A stretch of DNA of 59,702 nt from Apostichopus parvimensis (taxonomy: Eukaryota; Echinodermata; Holothuroidea; Aspidochirotida; Stichopodidae). Position numbers and translations under genes: made by a program. Below the pieces are notes generated by a model. It searched no databases. It saw only the letters and a program-made list of their open reading frames with translations, and was not told the origin of the DNA. The stretch lies in NCBI GenBank assembly GCA_000934455.1, contig KN883329.1, forward strand, positions 75,497 to 135,198, read 5' to 3'. Shown in pieces: positions 1-10,995 of the stretch; the stretch's first letter is position 1; every line of letters begins with the position of its first letter.

Positions 1-557
1 TGACTCCATAGTTTCCCTTTCAGGAAACCAAAAAATATTGAGACAACCATCTATGCCATTTTTTTTGTCAAACCCTGATCATATCCTACTACAGAGTATC
101 ACCTTCAATACTTTTTCATCATTCCTTGTTATCTCCCCCATTCCTCCTGATTTCCCCATTTACCAACTGCAGCACTAAATTAATACCAAATCAAGACAGA
201 TTTTCAAATTTCAATCACTATAAAATAATGTTTCTCAATCTAGCAGCGCGTTAATAAAATACTCTGCTTTTTAGGCCTTCGCCGTGACTATCGTGCCCAC
301 TGTCGTAAGTATATTTTGCAGATATTCAAATTTCAACCGTGTCAAATTATTCACTATTTACAGCTCAGTCCAACATATCACATCTCACTGTGCCAATTAA
401 ATTTTCTGCTTCGGTTTCAGATTCCACTCCGCAAGCATTCTTAGCATTTTAGGTGTAAAAAAAACTGCCTTTCAAAGTAGTATTTTGAGAATTCTGGAAT
501 CAACAAAACATGACACAAATATATTTTTTTATCAAAAAGGAAATAGCTCATCAGAAA

Positions 558-632
558 TCTCTCCTTTCTCTCCCTCTCCCCTTCCCCCTCTTCCCTTCCC
601 CCTTCCCCCTCTCCCCCTCCCCTCCCCTTCTT
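558..632. repeat. Polypyrimidine/polypurine tract
   Basis: About 75 nt made almost only of C and T on the plus strand (CCCTCTCC-type imperfect repeats), so G and A on the gene's sense strand. Mirror-like purine tracts of this kind can form triplex DNA. Chance ORFs here are glycine/glutamate/arginine low complexity and are not genes. Confidence 0.85.
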
Positions 633-1334
633 CATGACACCTATGAAGTATACCAAAGAAGGACAATATTGCATACTCTGTTACATTAGAACTTATGAAC
701 GATAATGAACGAAACTCATGTTGTAACATTGAATCTTTGAAAAAGATCCCTGAATAGTGCATTGTTCAAGTGATATATGACTTGTATTGATTTTACCACG
801 ACAAAGTGCAAGCCTGGTCGTAAATGAATTCATTCTGTTTCTCTCAGATTGAACAGATGCTGTATCTTAATTTTCCTTGGAGCACATAGGCAACTTTAAG
901 CAAAATTTCAGATGTGTTGTGTACGTGCATTAATATATAGTCTACACAAGGCTTTTTGCAGAACTTTACTTCATGATTTAGTCAATTGACTGAAAGGTCA
1001 TCAATGTCGCAAGATCTTATTAGACTATCCAGCTTTGTTTCTGAGTGGGAATAAACTTTCTTCATTAGCTCCTCAGGGCTTGCAATGTGTGTTACGATTC
1101 AAGTTGATAAAACTGCAAGCGATTCTTCTTTCACGATTTCACGATTTCACAATTTTCACAACAGTCTGTTGACCGATACAGTTGAGTATTGTCTCTCGAC
1201 ATAAAAACAATTTAACAAAATCTGTTAGGAGGATACGCATAATGATCCATCCACAACAACAGCAAATTTATTGCTTACGTCAGTATAGTTTATAGAACAC
1301 TACATGGACACAGAGGATATGGTATAAATTGCAG

Positions 1335-1372
1335 CTGACAAGAAAAGAAGATCCTGCTAGGATCGAAACGTC
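1335..1372 (+). other. Hammerhead-like motif, possible Penelope-like or retrozyme remnant
   Basis: CTGA at 1335-1338 is followed by a perfect 5-bp hairpin GATCC-TGCTA-GGATC (1350-1364) and then CGAAACGTC (1364-1372). The order CTGA, helix II, CGAAAC, GTC is that of a type I hammerhead ribozyme, and Penelope-like elements and retrozymes are known to carry such motifs. The canonical CUGANGA core directly before helix II is not intact: extra A/G-rich bases intervene. This is therefore at best a decayed copy. No reverse transcriptase fragment is visible nearby. Confidence 0.3.
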
Positions 1373-1734
1373 AGGCCAACTAATTACTTTTACAAAAGAA
1401 AATAAATCGGGATCCTTTGATACCTGCATAACTTCTTGTGAGGATACATGAACAGTAGTATAGCTACAATAGTGAACTAATGCATGTTAACAGAGATTGA
1501 ACAAAAGCTGCTCGAACGTGTGATGAATCTTGATATTTTGAGAGAATCAAATAATTTGATTAAATCTCAGAAGTAATTAGACCCCTGCCAGCATGTTTTA
1601 CCAAATATAGCAAATTATCTGGAGTAAGAACTATTAAACCATCTTAAGGATTGTCTCAGCTACATGTAGGATACTTATCGGTCTGTGATGCTTGGTAAAC
1701 ACTTCAGCTTCCAAGATTTGGAAAAATAAAATAC

Positions 1735-1925
1735 CTGGTTACAGTTCCGTACGAAAAACGTTACGGAAAAAAACAGACGAAAAACGCACAATGTTGGGAC
1801 TTTGGATGGTAGAATGAGAAAGGGCATTTATTGAGCGCAGGGTTAAAAGGTTAACAGTTCATTCTAGGCACTGTAGAACGAGGTGCTAAGGTTGTGGGGG
1901 AGACAGGTAAGTGAGGAGCGAAGTT
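1735..1925 (+). repeat. Dispersed repeat family 'A', copy 1 (right half)
   Basis: Contains ACTTTGGATGGTAGAATGAG, then AAAGGTTAACAG, then GTAGAACGAGGTGCTAAGG, ending GGGGGAGACAGGTAAGTGAG and GAGCGAAGTTA. The same ordered blocks recur in the arms and interior of the element at 4351-4859 and, more diverged, at 5255, 6973, 10899, 16270, 30880 and 32575. The shared core is GAGACAGGTAAGTGAGG. No coding capacity; likely a non-autonomous mobile element. Confidence 0.7.
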
Positions 1926-3173
1926 AATAACAATTGACAGCCATGTTGTAGTATTTGATTTGGTTCAGGTGTTATCTCCTTGGAATCAGCTATACCAGAA
2001 GGCATCATACTGATGTATATACACAAACCTCTGCTAGATGAGCTCAAATGGTCAATACTACAAAATTAAAGAAAGGCTTTCTCGACATTCTTGAAACTTT
2101 TGTGAAAAAATTTATGTTGCATACAGTATACATAAGTTTGGAGCAATTCTTAATGCTTAGAACCTACTACTAAATTAAGGAGGTGACATCACTGAATTTT
2201 GAACATTATCAAATCTAATATGCTTTTATCTTCTTATATAATCCTTTGAGATTTGCAAGGTTTAATTAAGTATCACTTTACCTCTCATTAAACCAAAAAC
2301 AAACAAAAAATCTGCACTACATATGGTTGCATGTTAATTCAAGAAAATACAAACTAGACACAAACTAGAAACAAACTAAATACAAACAACAATGAATGTT
2401 CACATAATACAAGTTTATTACAGTACCAATACTGCAAGTTTACTAAATAAAAAAAATATATAAAAAAACTGGGTTCCTCCAAGGTAATATAATGCGATTA
2501 ATAATTACCATAGGGATATAATTTGAATAATATTATACATTAATGACAAGTTCACACCGTCAGCTCTACTTTACAGAATTTAATTTACCATACTTCTTCA
2601 TTTCTTTGGTTGTGATTTTAATTTTTAAACATGTTATGCTTACTATGATTTTACTGCTACTACTCTTAACACAGCCACCTTTTTTTCTTATGAATAACAA
2701 CGTAAAATTTATTCAATTTCGTCTGTGTCAAAATTCACTTCAACCGACAATTTTGCAGCGGCGGATTCTAAAAATTTATGCGTGGCATCAGATTTCACGT
2801 CTTTCGATACCAAAGGAGGTTTGATTAGAGTTTAGATACATTATTCTGATCAATATTCTTGTTAAATGTGCTAATCTGTAATTTTACGGCATTGAATAAT
2901 AATTCCTGAATAAGTTGTAGGGTTTACTTACTGTACTGTAGGTGGTATATAGAGTAATATTCCTCCTAATTATCTGCAGTAGGGTGTTAAATTAGTTTTT
3001 CAATAGAGAATAGTGCAGGTACCATACAACTTATACAGCCTGTCTCTCATTTGGAACTCGACCAACTCACCAAATTGCTTCAAGTTTTATTTATTCATTT
3101 ATTTAGGTATTTCTTATCAGGTATAATACATACCTTTACTGCTATGATTTCTAAAAGGTTATTGCTTTATACA

Positions 3174-3214
3174 ACCACCCCCCACCCCACACCCCCACCC
3201 CCACCCCCCTCCCG
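3174..3214. repeat. CCCCACC low-complexity tract
   Basis: A C-rich imperfect repeat (CCACCCC units) on the plus strand; on the gene's sense strand it reads as repeated G runs with one-base T spacers, a strong G-quadruplex pattern. Confidence 0.8.
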
Positions 3215-4350
3215 GACACTGAGGTCCAGAGTCAGGTTGTACCCATTGGAACAGTTCGTTCAAAGAACTACTTTTGAAGTCTTCAGTTTTCCTTTAAGCA
3301 TAGATGATAATGGGAATGGTTTGTTCACAATAAATTTCCACTCCATGTTATTCTTTTAAATTTCTGCTCCTTTCTACCATCATTCATTACCTCCTACCTC
3401 CAGTCCCCACCATATCCTCCTAATATACCACCAAACTATCCACCAAATGTCTTGCGTTAAATGTCACCTAATATTAAACACTGCACATTAATACTACTGT
3501 CCATCCCGCATCATTTTACCCCTCTCTTTATATCCATTTCTAACTCCTTCCTCGCCCCTCTATAACAATATCTCATGTCCTTGTATAGCCCCTTGCATTC
3601 TTTCAATCTCCTTTCATTTCATTCAACCCACGACCCCCCCCTGTTCCCCCTCCCACACTCTACCGCCTTCACCATGCTACCCATCTATAGAATTTCGGAT
3701 ATCCTTGAATATCTCTATAGCTGCAGAATTCCGTTGCACTCTATTTAAATCTCTCCAATCCGACACTCTTCCTCTGACACCCCCATTTAATATCACAAAG
3801 TAAGAGAGAACAGAAGCTAGATTTTGAGTTAAGTTACGATGAAACATCCATCATGGATGATTGTTGTACCCCGACCTGGACTCTACCCAGAGCAAAGTCT
3901 AGCTCACTAAGAACTGAAATGTCAATCTGTCAAAACCAAGTCCGTTGCTACAAGAGACTTGTGTCATACTGTAATATAACGACTACCCGTTATAAAATAT
4001 AACACATTTATGCAGCTCACTATTTTAGAGAGCTTTTACTGTAGATAACCAGCGCTCTAAGGCCATCTTTAATGAATCATGCTTTTAATTCTTCTCTCTC
4101 TCTATGAAGTAGGTAAGATATAACCAAAAGGGCAAAAACGATATATATGCTGTATTCTGGAGATATCTTGTAAGGTTATGCCTAAGTGTACTAGTTTTCT
4201 GCAGACATGAGACTGACTGGCAAGGAGAAAACTTAATAGCCAAGAGAGAATAATTTGAAGATGAGGAAGACAGTATGATTATTTATGAAATGAACATGAC
4301 AGTAAGCTGAAATGATAAAACTTACTGGTTTATATATTTACGAGCGACCC

Positions 4351-4859
4351 GCTTACCTGTCTCCCCACAACATTAGCACCTCATTCTACCGTGTCTAGTA
4401 TGCCCTGGTAATCTTTTAACACTGTGTACCCTCAGTGACCGGCCACTTCAGGTCAATGCCCTTCCTTCTCATTCTACCACCCAAAGTGTTTACACATACG
4501 TTTTCGTAGTGGATTAAAATCTTTCGGAAATTGCCCGGAATATATTGGATTTTTACCTTCTTTACATCCTATTGGATTTCAGAACGTTTTACAGTCGTTT
4601 ACAGCCTGATAAGTATCCTTTTCTTCTAAAGGGAGGGAGTTTGGGGGCTGTTTTGAGTGTGCGACCCATGCCCATGTGTTTGTTTTTGAGTAGCATAACG
4701 TTACCTTTGCAGGTAGTAGTTCCGCGAAACTACTTTGTTCGTTTACGCCTGTTCGCACTAGCGCGGATGGGCGGTATCTCACCTTTTGTATACATGTTTT
4801 ATCTGGGCATACTAGACACGGTAGAATGAGGTGCTAATGTTGTGGGGAGACAGGTAAGC
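4351..4859. mobile_element. Inverted-repeat (foldback/MITE-like) element with 55-bp perfect arms
   Basis: The left arm 4351-4405 starts GCTTACCTGTCTCCCCACAA; the right arm 4805-4859 ends with the exact reverse complement. The arms are identical over 55 bp with a 399-bp spacer. The arms are the core of dispersed family 'A'. They match each other far better than they match any other copy, which supports a single element with terminal inverted repeats or a recent inverted duplication rather than two old insertions. The interior carries another family block (TCTCATTCTACCACCCAAAGT at 4469-4489). No transposase. It lies in intron 2, so the transcript could form a long hairpin. Confidence 0.75.
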
Positions 4860-5254
4860 GGGGAGCGAAGTAAATTAACAAAGACTGATGCAGAAAACAA
4901 AAAGCAATGGAGCTCCTACTGCTCAATTACCAAAATCTGCTAAATTTACATGATGGTGCTTGACATATTTGAGCAGACTTGCAGCTAGAAGAGAAATCAA
5001 TTGTTTTCTGGTCTAATTCCTTTCCCAATCCTGCACGAAACATAGCAAAGTTCTTCTCTGAGGGCACATCCATAACATAAGAGTAAAACATAAAGATCAT
5101 TTTATTGGGATACTTTGACATATTATTTATGTATGTATGTGTTGTTATCTTGTAAGTCAACATTTGTGCTGTAAAATATTTACTTTTTGTCTTTTCCTGG
5201 AATTAGTTTCCAAATAGCCAGTAATCAGCACAGCTGGACGTATAACTCATATCG

Positions 5255-5375
5255 CATTACAGGCACAAGAAACGAAACAGTGAATGCAGTGCTAGAGGGT
5301 CATAGGAACACTCTGATCTTTGTACATAGAAGGAAGAGTGTGGGAGTTGTGTTGAGACAGGTAGGTGAACAAGAA
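5255..5375 (+). repeat. Dispersed repeat family 'A', diverged copy
   Basis: Ends GTGTGGGAGTTGTGTTGAGACAGG then TAGGTGAAC, matching the family core GTTGTGGGGAGACAGGTAAGTGAGG with several changes. Lies in intron 2 in plus orientation. Confidence 0.45.
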
Positions 5376-5570
5376 ATCCAAACTGTGATGTAGCAAAGTA
5401 CAAAGAAGAAGAAGAATGCTTTACTTTAAGACTAAGAATCCCATAAATCTTGATTTTAAATGTTACTAAACAGAAGGATCAGAGAGAACTGCCAAACTAT
5501 TAATTTTTGGAAGATTATGAGTATACAGGTGGATGGCATATGAGGTAGATGTGTGAAAACGTTTTCTCAC

Positions 5571-5648
5571 CTTGCAACCTCTAAATAAGAGATACAACTC
5601 TCTCGGTTTAGCATCCATGGGAAGGCCACTGACAAAGAGCGTCCGCAC
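5571..5648 (-). CDS. RBPMS: RBPMS/couch potato/MEC-8 family RNA-binding protein, exon 2 (start of RRM)
   Basis: This internal coding exon of 78 nt (26 codons, phase 0 at both ends) is read on the minus strand. The peptide begins [15 protein letters not shown] and ends [18 protein letters not shown] is the RNP2 motif (beta-1 of the RRM), and [10 protein letters not shown] is the helix-1 signature of the RBPMS, couch potato and MEC-8 family. From family knowledge, the human exon has the same length and phase (V-R-T to P-F-K), and MEC-8 and couch potato share the [16 protein letters not shown] wording. The acceptor is a pyrimidine-rich stretch ending TTTCAG just before GTG at 5648; the donor is AAG followed by gtgaga at 5570. 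These proteins bind tandem CAC motifs in RNA and control splicing and RNA localisation. The next exon, expected to start GYEG and carry RNP1, was not found in 1-5570 and should lie beyond the window. The call is secure; RBPMS versus RBPMS2 cannot be separated. Confidence 0.95.
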
Positions 5649-6972
5649 CTGAAAGATTAAATGAGAAAAATCAAAATTAAGGTCACAACTCAGTGTTTAA
5701 AGTCAGATTGAGAGAAATTACAGTAGCAGATTTATTAGTCTATAACTTGAAATAATTAAATGTCAGTTCTCAAAGACTCAAGTAAAGGCTCGATTCCATT
5801 TTCAAGCGTTATTCTTAAATTTAGCTTAAATTAATGCATTCCGAAAGTTTACTCCTTGGCTGTAGCTAGGTTTTCAAATGTTTTCAAAACTTGACAAACT
5901 TTAACCAAACATGTCTAATTTGATCAAATTTCATTTGACTTTGCCTTTACTTTAGGCTCTTTCTATTTTACCTATGAAACTGGGATGGCAATTAACCTTT
6001 TCCTTGTTATTTTGTTAATTCAAATTTCATTCTGCTGCTCAATATTAAGTAATATATTTCTTCTGAGATAAAAAACTCAACACTCTGCAGTAATTTGCAA
6101 ACTGTTTGGCATGCAATCCTATGTTTTGATGTCTCTCCAAGGTGTGAATAAGTGGTGCATGTGTTAAAGTATATGCAAATCCTTCACCTTCAGGGAAATT
6201 TGAGCAATTAACAAAAACACTTAATCACTATAACGGATGCATCAAATGTATCCTTCAGGTCTACGCATTTTAGCTGATGGGAAATTTATGCCGAACTGTA
6301 AAGATCCTTTTAAAAGAGATCCAACTGTACCAGAAAGGAACAGCAAAAGAACAGCAATGATAACGATTCCGAGTAAATGTGCAGCAAACATCATAAGAGA
6401 TATCAAATGACAACAAAATGAATATCTTCCACAAGCGAATACCTGTCATCATTAAATCACTTAATCGTGACGTTTTACTCTACATACTGCACAGAGTCGA
6501 GATCACTGAATGCAAGTTAACTTTAAAAATAACGTGGAAGTTGGTGGCAAATTAATGCCCCATTAATATCTCTTCTGTTTATAATAATGACAAACAATCT
6601 AATAAACCGGATTAATTGTAATCGAGCACTCAATTATTTCTCTCACCATCCTCGAGAGGCAGCAAGATAAATCATTTTACTCTACAGGCGACTGAGAACT
6701 GCACTTTTCAGCCATAGTGCTGAACTACTGAAAAAAAAAAAATCCCGGTCTGACTTCCGTACTTGCTAATTCGCATAAAGCAATGCATGCCCGTACCTCC
6801 TCACCGTATGGATAAATATCCCACCCTTTCATTCAAAACATTGTCTTTTAAATTTTCTTTTTGAATCTCTCAGATGGAATCTTGACACCAAAGATACGGG
6901 AAGTCGGCAATTTTCTCTTAGAATGTCAACATGTCACATTAGTCCTTTGCAATGTCCTATATCTCATGAGAT

Positions 6973-7036
6973 TTAAAGGCTAGGGTAGATCAGGGAGTAC
7001 GCATGTGTATGAGAACGGTAAGAGAGGAACGCAGTA
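6973..7036 (+). repeat. Dispersed repeat family 'A', weak copy
   Basis: The blocks GGTAGATCAGGGAGT and GAGAACGGTAAGAGAGGAACG plus GCAGTAAG follow the order of the family core but are strongly diverged. It may be a coincidence. Confidence 0.3.
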
Positions 7037-8245
7037 AGAACCTACAGTATGAGAAGGAATTAATTGGTAGAACTTTGAGCGTTATTCATTTATTTCATCC
7101 ACAATGCAGCTGTGAAAGATTAACTAAAGAGACGATGATAGTCCACTTTTAAGAACTGTTAGGAAGTTTGCAGACTTGAATCATTGATTGGTAGTTAGCG
7201 CATCAAAGAGTATTAAAGGCATCAATATCCAAGGATGACAAGGGAAAAATAACAATGCCTTGCAACCTCTCATCTGGACCGATGTTTATCCTTTCATATG
7301 GTGAGACAATGAGCGATTGAATACATCTCAAACTGATGAAAGCATCCAAAAGTAGATTTTGAATGATATATTTGATGATGTCAGGATGGTACCTGTTGCA
7401 CAGTTCCATGGATAACAATGCCAACAAAGGGGGCCCTCCAGAACTTTCAAATCGATTTTTCTTAGGAATTATAACAAAACCTTCCGCTACATTTGTAAAG
7501 GTTGTGCCCTGAGTATAAGCTCTCTGCTCAATGAATAATTAATGAGGTTAACTACAGGGTCTTACAGGAGAGTACGTATATACTGTACATGTATTCTAAA
7601 TGGTCTTACCACGGGAAGTCACAAAGTGTGATCAGTTTTATGTCACCAGGCCGTCTACACTTACAACATCAATAACACACATGTACAGTACACTCTATCA
7701 ATGTCATGGAAGCAATTATCAAAGATTATTATTTCTGATCAATTTCTTCATAATTCATCAAATCCCTTCTGAAATTTCCACGGAAAGACTTCTGATGCAG
7801 TGACTGCTATTCAGGCAAACTTTGCATAATAAGTAATGGTCCCTAATGTTGGAACAAAATATGATTCCTATTTACCTTATTATTTGCCTGCGTACTTCGA
7901 AAAACGCTCTAAGTGTTTACTGTGGCAAATACCTTCAGGTACTTCAAAGTGTTAAAGAAAGTTTTCCTTCTCTCTTTTTTAGAAAAGAAAAACAAGCCCA
8001 AAGAACCAAATATATTGTTACTAAAGAACAACTACATGTGAACAGTCAATGTGAATCATTAAGTACCCAAAGGTGTTGAATGTTAATACCATTGTCAATC
8101 AGAATGTTTGCAACTCAGTATACATACAACAGTAGACAGATGCCTTATGGGTATTTAACTTCATTCCAAGTGCATTAAACCAGGCAGCTGTTTGCTTGGT
8201 AATAGCCTGCATTAACCTACACTACTTTTCTAATGTATAATAATA

Positions 8246-8545
8246 CTACACAGCTGTAGATGATTGGATGTCCCCAGCTTTTCCGTCCTTGTCCCTCACA
8301 GAAGAGCACATAACTAACACATATAGGTCATTGCGATGCCAGAGGTATTCTTGGCCGCCATAAATATCAACATTAAGGGTTAATCTACTGGCATCCCGGG
8401 CAAAACAGGAGGGGGTATCCCATTTCAAGATGATTCGGAGAGCAGAGAGAATCAGTGCATTACTGGTCATCCTAGGGGCTTGTGAGGTGACGATTCGCTG
8501 AGAGGCCATTGTTACTCCATAATATCTACCCGCTGGGATGACCAT
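8246..8545 (-). CDS. Unrecognised 99-aa ORF in intron 1 (doubtful)
   Basis: Runs from ATG at 8545 to a stop at 8246, single frame, no recognised domain. The composition is fairly protein-like (for example NVDIYGGQEYLWHRNDLYV) and the region is slightly richer in GC than its flanks. No membrane segment, no clear flanking splice sites, no partner genes. It might be a remnant of a mobile element, a lineage-specific exon or chance. Confidence 0.15.
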   Translation of the reverse strand: MVIPAGRYYGVTMASQRIVTSQAPRMTSNALILSALRIILKWDTPSCFARDASRLTLNVDIYGGQEYLWHRNDLYVLVMCSSVRDKDGKAGDIQSSTAV

Positions 8546-10758
8546 CTCCCTGTCAGCACTCTAGCAACCTAATTAACACAGAGATAGCATCAAGGTTGGC
8601 AGGTTTAAGTGGAGTAATGAACTCAAACAAACAAATCTCTACAACACTATACACTTGTCAATAGGTGTCAAGTTAAAGGTCATGTTTTATTTTGTTATAG
8701 TACTTAAACATTGGAGAGTGCTCCATTCTTTCCAAATAAATACTAAGGTGGTAGAAAATATATTCTTATCAGTTCCCTTGAGACAAAACTGAGAAAGGTA
8801 TTCACTGGGAGGATACAAGCTGAAGGAGAAAATGAATCTTACAATGATGGATAGCATACATGGTACTGATTTATTGTGGTACTGATGAATCTTGTAATTT
8901 ATTAAAAGATTTTTATCACTTAAAATATGTTTTTATTACTCAGAAATGTACAGTACAAAGAAAGTTGTTAGATATATGAGTTCAGCAAGGTCACTATAGC
9001 AACAAGCCATAGGATTATGCTCTATCAGGACTTAACTGTATTTTACAAAGAAGTTCTGGTGTTGTGAAATTTACAACCAATTTCAAAAACAGGCGTGTGA
9101 CTTTGATCTGCACTAGTGACTCTACGATGTTTAAGTAACAGTAAAGAGGATGCCTTATTTTCATCGTATACTCTTTCGTTCATCCTCCTTTAATAAAGAG
9201 CAAAAAAATGCCAAAGTACTTTCTTACAATTTAAGCAGCCAAGGGACGAGTTACTTCAGAGGTTATTCTTCATATATTGTTTGGCTATTTTTGCATGTAT
9301 ATATGGTACTTTCTGTATCAAGTAATCAATTGCAGGTAACTCATATTCTACCAGTAATTTAACTATACTTCACATGTTTACTACACATACTGATTTAGAA
9401 AAAAGTACACAGTTGTTATTTTTGTGCTTTTTCTGTTTTGTAAAATTTGACGGTTTCTTTCCACCACATCAGTAGTACAATTAGAGGGCACATTTCATTC
9501 AATGATGTAAACAATGAGTTTTGAATGCTGTGTTATAAAGTCTACTGGAAAAATTATCCTGTAAACATTGATCACTAAACTGTTAATTTCAACAGCTGAC
9601 AATATATTGTGTTAAGGATCCAAAATTTGCAGCACCATCAGAGCAGCGTTAATAATTCGTTATCTTTTCCAATCCAAGTTTAAAGAAACAGACCAGTCCC
9701 GATCCCGAGGGTAAAAATCATTTTCACTGCTTTTCAAGGTGGGTTCAAGCTTCCATGTAAAGGATTGCAGCTGAGAACTTCGCGCCTGAACTCAAAGCTG
9801 TCGTTGAAGAAATCTATCCCATACTGCATAATTTCAAAGAATAATGCCTGGAGCAATATAAGTTTCCTTGAGATTTCAGAGGAGCCAACAAAAAGTAATA
9901 TCGAAGCATGAACGTATTACACTGATCAAAGGAAGAGCACTTTAGTTTTTTCCGGTAAATCATTCTTTCTTGATGAGCATGATGACTGAAAGGTTTAATC
10001 TGTAACAATTTTGGAAGAAAATCTGCATTTTTCGCATATGAGAAATATAAAGGGTAAGATTACCGAAGGTAAGCAGTTGGTCTATGCTTCACTGCATTGA
10101 CTTATCATGCTATTCTTGAATACTGCAGAGGTCAAGGGGAAAACAAATACATACTTATTCAGTGAATAATTGAGTCTTCAAATTCTGTGCAGCAATTTTG
10201 GAAGTCTCTGAATTTGTCTCTTATAAATTACTATATATGGCTCTGATGTTACAATGTTGCTATACATCTTTGGGCTTGTATAGCAATTTGCTTCTTTATG
10301 GGTTGCATTTTGCTAAAGTGATATGAACACTGGAATAATTTTATTCCCTGTTGAACATTGTGATCTGTAAGAAAGGCTGTATCAAACATAGCATATCCCA
10401 TATTACTGCTCATACATACACAGTGTGGAACGCAAAGAGGTGAATGGTAGACCAAAAATAATTATGAATGGGATAGTTGATAGAGAATAATGCAATCTAT
10501 AGACATATGGAACAAAGTTAAATAAAGGCAGGGAAGACAACAAGAAGGAATGGAGAAATAATAAAGAATTATTCATTAGTCTGAATGTAAATATTATGTA
10601 TGATAAGTAATGTGCACATTGCACACATAAGATACCTACTGTAAACTAGCTCTCATTGAATTATATTATATCCACAGAAGAACCTGATCAATTTAATTTG
10701 GAAGTCTTTTGTTTGGGTTCATGTGTTTTGACCTGGAAGCTACTGTAATGTGGAGCAC

Positions 10759-10809
10759 GTCACATGACGTGTCGTGTCACATGACGTGTCACATGACGTG
10801 TCACATGAC
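10759..10809. repeat. Four tandem GTCACATGAC boxes (M-box/CRE-like)
   Basis: GTCACATGAC occurs at 10759-10768, 10776-10785, 10788-10797 and 10800-10809, spaced 17, 12 and 12 bp, joined by GT to form TGACGTG. TCACATGA is the known M-box core of MITF/TFE bHLH-zip factors, and TGACGT is a CRE half-site. The repeat could be an intronic enhancer or simply a short tandem expansion; function is inference. Confidence 0.7.
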
Positions 10810-10898
10810 CCCTCCATGGTCTGCAGTACGATATCTTGGAAGTATCCTAAATGACACATATCCATGGTGTAGCCTTCCCCTTCATGGTGAAAAGTTGC

Positions 10899-10995
10899 TT
10901 AGGGTGCACGGTGCTAAAAAGGTTACCAATTTGATCACTCTAGATACAGTACGTCAGGGGAGAGTGTGTATGTTGTGAGGAGACAGGGAAGCAGA
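10899..10995 (+). repeat. Dispersed repeat family 'A', diverged copy
   Basis: The blocks GTGCTAAAAAGGTTACCA, GATACAGTACGTCAGGGGAG, and GTTGTGAGGAGACAGGGAAG follow the family order. Here the core AGACAGGTAAG is changed to AGACAGGGAAG, which removes the donor-like GT. Confidence 0.5.

Larger units (their letters stand above)
1..5570 (-). other. Intron 2 of the RBPMS-family gene, partial
   Basis: The intron starts at the gtgaga donor at 5570 and continues past the left edge of the window. I looked on the minus strand for the next RRM exon (expected GYEG..., then the RNP1 motif GFV-F) and did not find it. The segment holds a polypyrimidine tract, a possible hammerhead-like relic, a CCCCACC tract, an inverted-repeat element and several copies of the dispersed repeat, each listed separately. 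Otherwise it is unremarkable AT-rich DNA. Confidence 0.7.
5649..10740. other. Intron 1, 3' part: no confident gene
   Basis: AT-rich DNA between exon 2 and the M-box repeat at 10759. Apart from a weak family 'A' copy and the doubtful 8246-8545 ORF, I see only short chance ORFs and scattered TACTGTAC/GTACAGTA motifs (7581, 7683, 8948). Confidence 0.6.

Noticed and set aside
60-110. GGATATGATC on the minus strand as possible RBPMS exon 3 (expected GYEG)
   Set aside because: The frame reads GYDQGLTKKMA then stop and does not match the family; the acceptor is also poor.
441-762. Two minus-strand ORFs rich in G, E and R
   Set aside because: Translations of the polypurine tract at 558-632; low complexity only.
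7203-7427. 74-codon minus-strand ORF with protein-like sequence
   Set aside because: No homology, no supporting splice or promoter signal; cannot be told from chance in AT-rich intron DNA.
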